Made by a program: the position numbers and the translations under genes
Notes under the pieces: model-generated
What the model was told of the DNA's origin: nothing
Database searches by the model: none
Seen by the model: only the letters and a program-made list of their open reading frames with translations
From: Actinidia chinensis
Taxonomy: Eukaryota; Streptophyta; Magnoliopsida; Ericales; Actinidiaceae
NCBI GenBank assembly: GCA_009663005.1
Contig: VIGQ01001773.1
Location: 1-10,000, forward strand
DNA length: 10,000 bases
Reading direction: 5' to 3'
Shown: positions 1 to 7,877 of the stretch, piece by piece
Numbering within the stretch: the first letter of the stretch is position 1
Layout: each line of letters begins with the position of its first letter

Positions 1-400
1 TTTACTTTAGATTTAATTCAGATCACAACTTATGATTTAAACTTATAATACTTAAAACTAAAATTTAGCCTTCGTTAATGAAGTCAAACATTTGAGTCTT
101 TTTTGTAATTTCCCAAGATCTTTATATAACCTCGTACGGCGGATCAGCATCTCAGCTCTAGTCATATTAACAAATACACCACTTTCAGATGAACGATCGT
201 CCCTTCACATTCACCAAAAAAAAAAATAAAAAAAAAAATATACCGAAATCCCACCTCAGTAGTCCAGTACTTTAAAATTAATAAGGATATTGGGAGGCGT
301 GAGGTTACGAAGCCATTATTTTGAAATATCGATAATTAGATTTCTTAAATTATATCTGATCGTCTCTAACCGTCGTCCCCTTTAAGAGTCCCATCACTTT
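1..400. other. AT-rich duplicated sequence, no gene seen
   Basis: No open frame of note and no recognisable transposon end are present. It includes a low-complexity A-rich patch (about 217-241). It is matched by 4738-5110 in block B. The conserved phrases with GATCAGCA, CGATCG and CGTCTCTAAC are the most complex part and may be a fragment of an older element that I do not recognise. Confidence 0.5.
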
Positions 401-404
401 CCTC

Positions 405-960
405 TCTCGCATTGATATTAATTTTTAAAATAATTAACTAATATTTATCAAAATATTTTTTAAAAATTCATTTTGACCTCTTGTATTAGTTGCTCTTTTC
501 GTCATCTTTTACAGATGACGATGAGAGAGAAGGGCTGAGTGGATTACTTGTCCTGATTGACACATGTTCATTAATAATTAATTAATGAAAAAAATAATTA
601 CATAACCTCAAATCTTAATAAATTATAATAAATTAAGCTTTTTAAAAATTTTATAGGGTGACACGGCCACCCTTTTTATTCAGCACTCTCTCTCGTCTCT
701 CTACATATTATTACACATTGTATTTATTGACAAAAAACAATTAGCTAATATTTTAAAATATTATTTTGTTAAAAATCTTTTTTAAACGCCTTGTACCACT
801 AAACTTCATCTTTTATACAGATAACAATCGAGACAAGAGAAACAACGTGATATAAATTTACAACAAACACCTTGATATTTATATTTATGAAAATCAATTA
901 GTCAACCCTCGTGTATCACGATATACACACGTAACATTTATTTACGAAAAAAAAATGTGT
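405..960. repeat. Degenerate ~155-bp tandem repeat, block A left array (about four units)
   Basis: A core resembling CAATTAGCTAACATTTTAAAA recurs at about 431, 572, 739 and 895, so the spacing is about 139-167 bases. It is preceded by TTGATATTT-like text and followed by T- and A-rich sequence with a CATCTTTTACAG-like stretch (~505 and ~810). Units are strongly diverged; the second (572) is the weakest. The same core occurs to the right of the MITE cluster and in block B. It appears to be an old satellite-like array into which other sequence was placed. No coding function is seen. Confidence 0.55.
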
Positions 961-1300
961 TATGTACTACGGGTCATTGCTAATAATAGCATGACATGAT
1001 CTAGATAGAACAAGTGTATAAAGTATTTAACTATTTGGTTTTTGAGTAGGCTACCAGCAGGCCTTAAATGACTCAATCCTTGTTTCCGCACTTTCATCGC
1101 CGTGTTCAGTATGTCCATTTTCTACTGATACGAAATTACCCTCATACATTTCCCCTGTTGGATCTCCTTTCTTGTTCTCTTTTAGTTTAGAGATTTAGGC
1201 CTCGTTCTTGTTTTGCCGGATTTGAATAAGGATTCTCCAGACTACTTGGCCCCCTCACCGGATTATAATATCCGACTTAATCTAATGCGTGTACCCGTTT

Positions 1301-1318
1301 GTTTTGTCCGGACAAAAC
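1301..1318. repeat. Perfect 18-bp palindrome in the left arm of the fold-back element
   Basis: GTTTTGTCCGGACAAAAC is its own reverse complement. The right arm has related text arranged as a larger stem (2331-2343 with 2375-2387). Sub-terminal palindromes of this kind could be transposase-binding or structural sites, but that is inference. Confidence 0.7.
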
Positions 1319-2330
1319 TCTTAATAAGTGGAGCCATGTTTTGACTCTGTGGCGTTTGTCAAGCAATCCGACTGGACAAAAATGAAAAAAATGACCAACT
1401 TAACCAACTCCCTTCACATAATTTTACTTTTACTAATTTGCCCTCACCACATATTGGCATCTACTCTCTCTTCTCCTCTCTCTTTCCTTTTTCCTTTTTT
1501 TGTTTAGTTTTGTTTCTTTTTTTATTAGAGTTTTTTATAGATTTTTTTATTTTTTTATTTTTTTATTAAATTAATATTTCTTTTATCAGTTTTTATTTAA
1601 TTTTTGGATAATCAGCTTTTTTTTTTAAATTAACCATTTTCTTTTTTCCTCTCTGAAAAAATGTTTTTTTAAAATAGTTATCAAAAATATATAAAAAAAA
1701 AAACAGTTTTGAAATATATATTTTTAAAAACATTTTTCAGAAAATATAATAGTTTTTCTGTCTTTATAGTATTTATTTATATTTTTTCACCTAATATTAA
1801 ATAATAAATTTTAATATTAGGGTATTTTTTAACTATTGTGATTAAAATTTTAACTTTTTTTGATTTCTCTTACGAGATAAGATCTGAAAAGGTAAATTTT
1901 TTTATTTATTTTTGAAAATAATTGTAAAAATTTTATTTTGAAAAAAAAAATTTAATTTTAACAAAATAACTTTTATTTTTTATAGAGAGAAAGACTGTTA
2001 TAATTTTCTAAAAATTGTTGTTAATAATATATTATTTCAAAATTATCTTGTTTAATATCTTTTTTTGAATAAAATATTTTTTAAAAAATATTTTTCAGAA
2101 AACGTTTAATTTTCAAAAAAAAAAGTTGTTTATCCCCAAAAAAGAACTTATCAAAAAAATTATTTAATAAAAATTAAAAAATATATTAAAAACTAAAAAA
2201 AAAGAAAAAAAACTAAAAAATCGAAAGAGAGAGGAGAGATAGAGAAATTTTCTAGGTTAGGGCAAGTAGTAATTTTATAATTTGTCAACTTAAGGCTTAG
2301 TCGAGACAAAGTGTCCCACCCCCTAACCCC

Positions 2331-2387
2331 CGGACAGAATAGTCCCATGTACGACGCGAACATTAGTCGTCGGCACTATTTTGTCCG
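2331..2387. repeat. Stem-loop in the right arm of the fold-back element
   Basis: CGGACAGAATAGT (2331-2343) pairs with ACTATTTTGTCCG (2375-2387) at 12 of 13 positions. The 31-base loop contains a smaller inverted pair, CGAC with GTCG. The stem shares the TTTTGTCCGG motif with the palindrome at 1301-1318 in the opposite arm. Confidence 0.65.
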
Positions 2388-2477
2388 AGGGGCTTCATTT
2401 TCTGTAACAAACGGCGGGACTGGCAACGAGTTTCAGTCCAGTCCTCCTGCCTAGCTGGCCAAACCAACATGGCCTTA

Positions 2478-2963
2478 TGGGTTGGTTGGCAACCGGATAG
2501 CATCAGGGGAATAAATTTTTGAAGGGGGATAATTTTTGAAAGAGGATAACTTTTAACTTTTGTTTTGAATACTTTTTAGAATTGATGGATAAGGGTGTCG
2601 ATAAGGAAGAAAAAATACAAACTAAACAAAATATAAAATATCTAGTTGAAACTATATATTTTTGTTTCTCTATATATATAACAAAAATAAAATATCATTT
2701 CGTTTTCTCTCTATATATTTTTTTTCCTTATCCCCCCCCACCCCCTTATCCACCTCGATAACTTTCATTAGGGTGAATGCACACTCAAAAATTATCCGCC
2801 TTTATACCTGCTGGAAAAAAAATTAATCATCTCAGGGGAGAAAAAGTTATGCGATGATCCCACTTGGGCATAAACCATAAACCATCCAAATCGCCGGATA
2901 GAAAATACTTATCCGGACAGGGAAAAGTTTATCCCCCTCGCTATCCGTCTAGCCAAACAGCCA
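2478..2963. mobile_element. Tourist-like MITE, ~486 bp, block A copy
   Basis: The left end TGGGTTGGTTGGCAACCGG and the right end read on the other strand, TGGCTGTTTGGCTAGACGG, begin an imperfect inverted repeat of about 35 bases. The repeat continues through GATAGC and AGGGGGATAA on both sides. The flanks are TTA (2475-2477) and TTA (2964-2966). A second copy lies at 6332-6782, so this insertion is older than the split between the two blocks. The left flanking TTA is the very TTA used by the 1277-bp element, so the two elements are adjacent with only TTA between them. Internal tracts such as GGATAACTTTTAACTTTTG and the C-rich CCTTATCCCCCCCCACCCCC stretch (~2728-2750) are conserved between copies. 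No coding capacity is seen. Confidence 0.75.
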
Positions 2964-3071
2964 TTAGTTTTTGCTACAAAAACTGATTTTTTGCAAACTT
3001 TTATTTTTCTCTACTAAGAGAAAAAATCAAAGTTGAAATCTAAAACAATTGGAGTGAGAGAGAGCGGGGAA

Positions 3072-3261
3072 GGTCCTCGTTTGGGCAAGGGTTTATTTTG
3101 GGCATACCTGGATAACCTTTTTTAGTTTAGGGTGAGTTTACAGGGGTAGCTGTAGGCAGTGGCTTTTATTTAGCGTGTTTTTTTTGTTTTTTTTTCATTT
3201 TACTCTTTTTAATAATCTATAAATGTTAAATATATAATATTTTGTTTGTACCACACAGGCC
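3072..3261. mobile_element. Short MITE-like element, ~190 bp, block A copy
   Basis: The left end GGTCCTCGTTTGGGCA and the right end read on the other strand, GGCCTGTGTGGTAC, resemble the GGCCTGTTTGG termini of Tourist-like elements. The block B copy (6897-7070) is cleaner at the right, reading GGCCTGTTTGGGTACC. The interior has the T-rich tract and an AGCTGTAGGCAGTGGCTTTT-like phrase common in small plant MITEs. A target duplication is not clear, so the exact ends and superfamily are uncertain. The frame that starts at 3242 just beyond its right end has no matching counterpart in block B and is not called as a gene. Confidence 0.5.
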
Positions 3262-3360
3262 TAAAGAAGAGATGTATGCATTACTCTCCTCGCATTTTCT
3301 CAATTTATTTTTCAGAAAAATGTGTTTGATTCACAAATGTGTGTTCATTTTGCATACAAT

Positions 3361-3503
3361 TAGTTATCACGGTCGGTCGGTTCCACTAATATTCACAATT
3401 TATTTGGAATTCGATCAGAAAAGGCCAAATCGTTGTTAATAATAATTCCGGTTATACGATTTGAACTCTAAACTTGACCAAATCGAACGGTGTGATCACC
3501 CTA
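3361..3503. mobile_element. hAT-like MITE, ~143 bp, block A copy
   Basis: The left end TAGTTATCACGGTCGGTCGG and the right end read on the other strand, TAGGGTGATCACACCGTTCG, are imperfect inverted repeats. They resemble the TAGGGGTGTTCACGGTTCGG termini of a common plant hAT MITE group. The middle contains GGCCAAATCGTT and ACGATTTGAAC-like text, which also pair. The block B copy is at 7173-7319. No convincing 8-bp target duplication is visible, so the call rests on the termini and on the internal symmetry. Confidence 0.55.
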
Positions 3504-3740
3504 ATAGTTCAAGTAAAATTAATTAGAACTGGTATTTTCGAGTAATGTCACCTAATAAAAAATACAATAAGAGAAAATGAGATTATAAAATACACCCATA
3601 TTTTTAAAAAAAAAAAAAAATTAGCCGCTTGAAGTTTTAGAGTTTTTTTTTTTTGTCTTTAATAAAATTTTATCAAAAAGTTTAATATTTTTTTCTTTTC
3701 GGGCGGAGTCTAAATAATAACGAATTTTTCCTACAATTTT
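3504..3740. other. AT-rich duplicated interval, no gene seen
   Basis: This holds A and T runs (for example about 3602-3620 and 3645-3655) and a TAGCCGCTTGAAGTTTTAGAG phrase conserved at ~7452 in block B as ATCCGCTTAAGTTTTAGAG. No element ends or frames could be supported. Confidence 0.45.
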
Positions 3741-3759
3741 AAAAAAATATTCACTAATT

Positions 3760-4290
3760 TATTTGATATTTTATATTAACACATTTGATGTTTTTTTTAA
3801 GAAAAATAATTAGCTAACTTTACAACAAACATATATTGGGTACATTTCAAATGTCACTGAACATTTTAACAAGTATAATCATCTCCACTATATTTCTAAC
3901 TACAAAGAACATTTCTTACAACTTCTCAAATTATTCCTCGCTATTTTTTCTTTTATGAAATGAAAAGATTGTGGGCGTTAATGTCGTAGAATTTTTCATA
4001 TTTTTAATTAAAAATAATTGCATTTTATTAAAATTTAATAAATAGAAGTTGTTTTTACTAAATAATTAGCTAACATTTACAAAATTATTATTTATGTTAA
4101 AACACATCTTTGAAAAATTACACAAAAGAACTTATGTTTGATCAATAACAAATTAACTCTATAATTTTATTTTTCCCTATATACATGACACTTTGATATT
4201 TTTGTATGAAAACAATTAGCTAACATTTTAAAAATTTATTTTGTTAAAATCATTGTAAAGTTACAAATAAACAATAGACTGTAGTTTGAA
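3760..4290. repeat. Degenerate ~155-bp tandem repeat, right array of block A and its extension
   Basis: The core AATTAGCTAAC occurs at 3808, 4064 and 4214. The last spacing is 150 bases and the first (256) is longer than one unit. The unit at 4190-4260 closely resembles the unit at 708-790 on the far side of the MITE cluster; both contain ACAATTAGCTAA, a TATTTTAAAA-like tract and TTTTGTTAAAA. The block B match ends after the first of these units, so the second and third lie in the spacer between the blocks. Confidence 0.55.
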
Positions 4291-4737
4291 CATCAATAAT
4301 AAAATAATTTTTTTAAGATTTTTAATTATATAATTTAAATCCAATGTTTTCGATATGAACACAAATTAAAAATCTTCTCGCCACTTCCTTGTTTATCGAT
4401 GTAAGACATGACGCAAACCAACTATGTCTTTTCTTTTTCTTTCTTTCTTGCCGCAAAATAATTGAAAACGGACGTAGTTCAAAGTTTCATACATCCTTTT
4501 AACAAAAACCTTCATCGCAGCAACCAAGGCTCATTTTTAATTACTATTAAATTACTTTTTTTAAATTTTTTGTTTGAAAAAAAGATGAGTTATAATTGCA
4601 TCGATTAAATGATACTCACGTTGAAATACATTATTTTTTATTTTTTTTAAGAAATTATTGGGTTCCCTTCAACCCAAACAACTGAGACTTGACAACACAT
4701 TTTTAATAGTGAATCGAACTAATAAAATTTAATTGTA
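4291..4737. other. Spacer between the two blocks, no gene seen
   Basis: This is AT-rich sequence with a few more complex phrases (about 4377-4450 and 4485-4535) and a T-rich run (4628-4650). I see no counterpart in the window and no transposon termini. If the duplication is real, the joint between copies lies within 4047-4738. Confidence 0.45.
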
Positions 4738-5109
4738 GGATTTACAATCAGAATCAAAACTTTATGATTTAATTATAATAATTAAAACTATAAAATTAGA
4801 GGAGGTTCGTTAATAGTCAAAAATTTGAGTCTTTTTTGGTGTAATTTTCCGCAAAGATCTTTATAACCTCGTACCGGATCAGCACTCATCCAGCGTGTTC
4901 GTACATCAGTAATACAAGACCCACCTTTCGGATGACGATCGGAACTTCACCCGAAATAACACACTCAGCTACTTTAAAACTTATAGATATTGGGGAAGGC
5001 GGAGTGACGAAGCCATTTATTTTGAAAATATGATAATTAGATTTTTCTTTAAAATTATAATGATGATCGTCTCTAACTCTAACCTCCCCTTTAGGTCCAT
5101 CAACTTCCT

Positions 5110-5400
5110 CTCTCCATTTGATATTTACTTTAAAAAAAAAAATAATTAACTATAATTTATAAAAAATATTTTTTTAAATCATCTTTTTACACACTCTTAT
5201 ATTAAGGTGTCCATCATATTCAAGTCATCTATTACAACTCTTACATGATAACAACAGACCAGGAAACATATATAAATATTACCACTTTTGAATACTTTTA
5301 TTTTGAAAATCAATTAGCTAACTCTCGTGGTATCCAAGTATTCACACTAACATTTATTTAACGAAAAAAAAATTAGTTTATGTATCATGGGTCAATTGCT
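5110..5400. repeat. Degenerate ~155-bp tandem repeat, block B left array (about two units)
   Basis: Cores occur at about 5142 (TAATTAACTA) and 5312 (AATTAGCTAAC), 169 bases apart. Block A has about four units at the matching place. The first unit here aligns partly with the first and partly with the third unit of block A, which is what loss of ~310 bases between repeats, or gain of them in block A, would give. Confidence 0.5.
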
Positions 5401-5477
5401 ATAATAGCATGACGATGAATATAGATAGATACAATTTGATTTAGTTTTTTTGGAGCCGTTACTCAGCGGCCTTATAT

Positions 5478-6122
5478 TAGGATATGGTAATTTTCCCCGT
5501 CTCCCGCTCCGATCGCCTCCCCCTCGCCCGATCGGGATAAAATTTTTGAGAATTTTTGGGATCGAGGGCGGGGATCGAGGATTAAAAAAAATACGAGGTG
5601 GGCAGGGCGGAGACTGTTTTTGGTATCCCCCGCCCCGACAAGCTCTCCCGAAAATTTACCCTAAAATATTTAAATTAAAAATAAAGGGTACTAAATAATA
5701 ACTATCAAAGGAAGAGTGCAAGTGAATTAATCCTAAAATATCTAACACAACAGTGACACATGTGCCTGTTGTGTTGATTTAGGGTTGATTTTGGAAGTTT
5801 CAATTTTTGAGTTTGATTTCAAAAATCGTCTAATCTAATTTTTAATTAAATTTTAGTGTTGGTTTTGGTTGATTTAGGTTTTGATTTTGATTTTTTTAAA
5901 TTTTGGTTTAGATTTGTGGTTAATTTAGGATGTTTGTGGTTGTGGTGGTTTAAATCTCGGGGTTTCGGATTTCGTGGTGGGGATTTCCCTATTTCCCGTT
6001 AAGGGTGGGGAATGGGGATTAAAACAAATCCCGCCGGGGATCGGGGCGGAGTCGGGCTTAAAAACATTTCGAGATCGGGGACGGGATACGCAACCCTCCG
6101 CCCCGTTCCCGTTGGCATCCTA
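5478..6122. mobile_element. hAT-like non-autonomous element, ~645 bp, only in block B
   Basis: The left end TAGGATATGGTAATTTTCCC and the right end read on the other strand, TAGGATGCCAACGGGAACGG, share a short imperfect terminal repeat (TAGGAT, then GG or GCC, then AA). This is similar to the TAGGGATGGCAA ends of known plant hAT elements. The right flank GCCTAATG (6123-6130) and the left flank GCCTTATAT (5469-5477) fit a duplicated 8-bp target GCCTTAAT with one or two errors. Block A has the unoccupied site, GCCTTAAATG at 1061. Both ends (about 160 bases each) are crowded with C- or G-runs and GATCGGG motifs, while the middle is G/T-rich. No transposase is encoded. An open frame crossing the left boundary (5450-5698) is a by-product of the low-stop GC-rich end. 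Confidence 0.75.
5744..5775. repeat. Near-perfect 32-bp hairpin inside the hAT-like element
   Basis: AACACAACAG (5744-5753) and CTGTTGTGTT (5766-5775) are exact reverse complements. They are separated by 12 bases that contain the palindrome CACATGTG. It lies in the interior, not at the ends, of the element. Confidence 0.75.
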
Positions 6123-6269
6123 GCCTAATGACTCAACGCTTTTTCCGTCACCATTTCATGCCGCTGCGTATGTCTTCCAGTTTATAAATGACGAAAGTTT
6201 TACCCTCATCACCACTTTTTCCCCCGTTTGGATCGTCTTTCTTTTTCCCTTTCCTCCAAGTTCAGGCTC

Positions 6270-6340
6270 CAACCAACCAACATATGTATTCCCTGAATCA
6301 ACTCTAAATCTCTTTTCATGTTAGAGATTTAGGGGTTGGT
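6270..6340. repeat. Paired inverted repeats left of the block B Tourist-like MITE
   Basis: CAACCAACC (6270-6278) mirrors GGTTGGTTG (6334-6342), and CTAAATCTCT (6304-6313) mirrors AGAGATTTAG (6323-6332). The right-hand partners are the target site and terminus of the older MITE. The left-hand partners lie in ~65 bases that block A lacks, which may be a broken end of another element or fold-back filler. Confidence 0.5.
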
Positions 6341-6782
6341 TGACTGCCGGATAACATCAGGAGAATAAATTTTGAAGGGAATAATTTTTAGAATGTGATA
6401 ACTTTTAACTTTGTTTGAATATTTTTTAGAATTGGTGGATAAGAGTGTCCGAAATGAAGACACGATACTAACAGAAACAAATGTAAATATCTAGATAGTA
6501 AAATACATCATATTTTGCTTCTCTCTATAACTATAAAAGAAAAATAAATTTTGATTTCTTCTCTATATATTTTTTTCCTTATCCCCCACCCCCTTATATC
6601 CACCTGATAACTTTAGTTAGGGTAGGGTCACCACAGAATTATCACCCCTCTATCGCCTACTGGGGAAAAACATTTATTCGGAGGAAAAAGATTATCCACT
6701 TGGCATAAACCATCGCCAAACGCCTCGGTATAAAAAATTAAACCGGAAAAAAGTTATTCCCTCTGCTATCCCTTCAAATCCA
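6332..6782. mobile_element. Tourist-like MITE, ~451 bp, block B copy
   Basis: This matches 2478-2963. The left end GGGGTTGGTTGACTGCCGG is preceded by TTA (6329-6331) and the right end is followed by TTA (6783-6785). The right terminus (CTATCCCTTCAAATCCA) has decayed against the block A copy (CTATCCGTCTAGCCAAACAGCCA), so block A preserves the better inverted repeat. Here the left TTA is not interrupted by a second element, so it gives the empty site for the 1277-bp insertion of block A. Confidence 0.7.
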
Positions 6783-6896
6783 TTAGGGTTTTTGGCTACA
6801 GAAAAAGTTTTCGTAACAAAACTTTAGAGTTGGCTCTATAAGAGAAAAATCAAGATTCAAAATCTGGAAAAATTGGGGAGAGGAGAGCTGGGGAAT

Positions 6897-7070
6897 GTCC
6901 TCGTTTGGCAATGTTTTTTGGGCATCTTGGACTAGACTTGTTTTTAGGGTTGATTTACAAGGTGTAGCTATAAGGAGACCTTTATTAGAGTGTGTTTTTT
7001 TTTTTTTCATTTACTTTTTTAAATCATATAAATGTGAAAAAATAATATTTTTGTGGTACCCAAACAGGCC
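6897..7070. mobile_element. Short MITE-like element, ~174 bp, block B copy
   Basis: This matches 3072-3261. The ends are GTCCTCGTTTGGCAATG and, read on the other strand, GGCCTGTTTGGGTACC. GA-rich text flanks both sides (GAGAGGAGAG at ~6878 and AAGAGGAGAGAGG at ~7072), but the left copy stands a dozen bases away from the terminus, so I do not call it a target duplication. The open frames here on both strands (6783-7239) run through MITE sequence and T-runs and are not called as genes. Confidence 0.5.
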
Positions 7071-7172
7071 TAAGAGGAGAGAGGTATCATTACTCGCTCG
7101 CATTTTCTCAATTTTTTTTCTCCAGAAAATGTGTTTGATTCCCAATGTGTGTTCAAATTTTGTCATACACAT

Positions 7173-7319
7173 TATGTTTATTTCACGGTTCGGATTCGGG
7201 TTCATCTATATTCACATTGTAATTTGGATTGATTCATAAAAAGGCCAAATCGTTGTTTATAGATTCGATTTCAACGATTTGACCATAAACTTGACCAAAT
7301 TCGAAACGGTGAATCACTA
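7173..7319. mobile_element. hAT-like MITE, ~147 bp, block B copy
   Basis: This matches 3361-3503. The left part TTTATTTCACGGTTCGGATT and the right part ending CGAAACGGTGAATCACTA are the inverted ends. GGCCAAATCGTTG and CAACGATTTGACC in the middle are close reverse complements, so the element can form a second internal stem. No target duplication is clear. Confidence 0.5.
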
Positions 7320-7590
7320 ATAGTTAAAGTAAAATTAATAAGAACTCAGGAAATTCGAGTAATTTCACCTAATAAGAAAAATATCAATAAAAAAGAAAAA
7401 AAATGAAAAAAAGAATGTTTATAAAATAGCACCCATATTTTTTAAAAAAAATATCCGCTTAAGTTTTAGAGTTTTTTTTTGTCTTTAATAAAATTTATCA
7501 AAAATTATATATTTTTTTCTTTTTTGTGTTCGGTGAGTCAAACAATATAGAATTTTTCCCTATAATTTAAAAAATATATTCACTAAAATT
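7320..7590. other. AT-rich duplicated interval, no gene seen
   Basis: Counterpart of 3504-3740, with the same order of A-runs, the TTAAGTTTTAGAG phrase and T-runs. Nothing coding or regulatory could be supported. Confidence 0.45.
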
Positions 7591-7877
7591 TATTTGATAT
7601 TTATATTACACATTGATATTTTTTTAAGAAAAATAATTAAGCTAATTACTATACAAAAAATGGGTCAACTTTACTGACATTTTTAAACAAATATACTCAT
7701 CTTCCCTATAAATCTACAGAAACTAACAAAAAGACTTTCTGACAATATTAATCAACAATTATTCCCTGCTATTTTTTCTTTTCTTCGAAATGAACAAATG
7801 TTGTTTTCCACGGGTAAAGGTTATATCTTTTTTAATTAACAATAATTATTGTAATTGAAAAATAATAAATAAGTAAG
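7590..7877. repeat. Block B right end with one diverged ~155-bp repeat unit
   Basis: A core resembling AATTAAGCTAAT at ~7635 follows CATTGATATTTTTTTAAG, as at 3785-3818 in block A. Similarity to block A continues through GCTATTTTTTCTTTT and stops near 7877. Confidence 0.5.

Larger units (their letters stand above)
1198..2474. mobile_element. Fold-back Tourist/PIF-Harbinger-like non-autonomous element, 1277 bp, only in block A
   Basis: The ends are GGCCTCGTTCTTGTTTTGCC on the left and, read on the other strand, GGCCATGTTGGTTTGGCC on the right. They form an imperfect inverted repeat of the GGCC-TGTTTGGTTTGGC kind seen in PIF/Harbinger and Tourist elements. Each end abuts TTA (1195-1197 and 2475-2477), the usual target duplication of that superfamily. 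Block B has the empty site, a single TTA at 6329-6331. The arms continue as long imperfect inverted repeats. One pair is a CT-rich tract at ~1463-1490 against a GA-rich tract at ~2223-2246; another is GGATAATCAGC at ~1606 against GTTGTTTATCCCC at ~2126. Nearly the whole element could thus fold back. The centre is extremely A/T-rich. There is no transposase frame, so movement would need an enzyme supplied elsewhere. Confidence 0.8.
1..4047. repeat. Block A of a large direct duplication (left edge outside window)
   Basis: Reading this segment beside 4738-7877 gives the same landmarks in the same order. Examples are the phrases around TTTGAGTCTTTTTT (block A ~92, block B ~4826), ACCTCGTAC (~128 and ~4865), GACGAAGCCATT-like text (~305 and ~5007), AGAGATTTA (1189 and 6323) and GCTATTTTTTCTTTT (~3940 and ~7768). 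Identity is broken by very frequent 1-3-base indels. Similarity to block B is already present at base 1, so the true left end lies outside the window. It fades near 4047 (AATAGAAGTTG against AAGTAAGG in block B). Block A is longer because it holds a private 1.28-kb element and about two more units of a ~155-bp repeat. No gene is seen in it. Confidence 0.85.
4738..7877. repeat. Block B of the large direct duplication
   Basis: This is the second, same-orientation copy of block A. It starts near 4738, where AATTGTAGGATTTACAATCA begins to parallel the first bases of the window, and it ends near 7877. Inside it the order is: left unique part, short tandem-repeat segment (5120-5400), the private hAT-like insertion, the shared Tourist-like MITE, the shared ~175-bp MITE, the shared ~145-bp hAT-like MITE and the right tandem-repeat segment. 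Boundaries are good to roughly 20 bases because the two copies are noisy. Whether it is a real tandem copy or an unmerged second haplotype cannot be settled from this sequence. Confidence 0.8.

Noticed and set aside
1480..2220. Very A/T-rich tract considered as a matrix-attachment region or replication origin
   Set aside because: Its position between the symmetrical arms shows it is the core of the fold-back element. A/T-richness alone is not enough to support another role.
3242..3439. 65-codon plus-strand open frame
   Set aside because: It lies across the right end of one MITE and most of another. The matching part of block B does not keep the same frame, and its composition is that of the AT-rich surroundings.
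5450..5698. 82-codon plus-strand open frame rich in Pro, Gly and Arg
   Set aside because: It starts outside and runs into the GC-rich end of the hAT-like element. The open frame follows from GC-rich, stop-poor repeat motifs, not from a protein gene.
6783..7239. Three open frames on both strands (6783-7010 minus, 6895-7239 plus, 7011-7205 minus)
   Set aside because: They overlap each other and a pair of MITEs and include poly-Phe or poly-Lys from T-runs. The block A counterpart does not preserve them.
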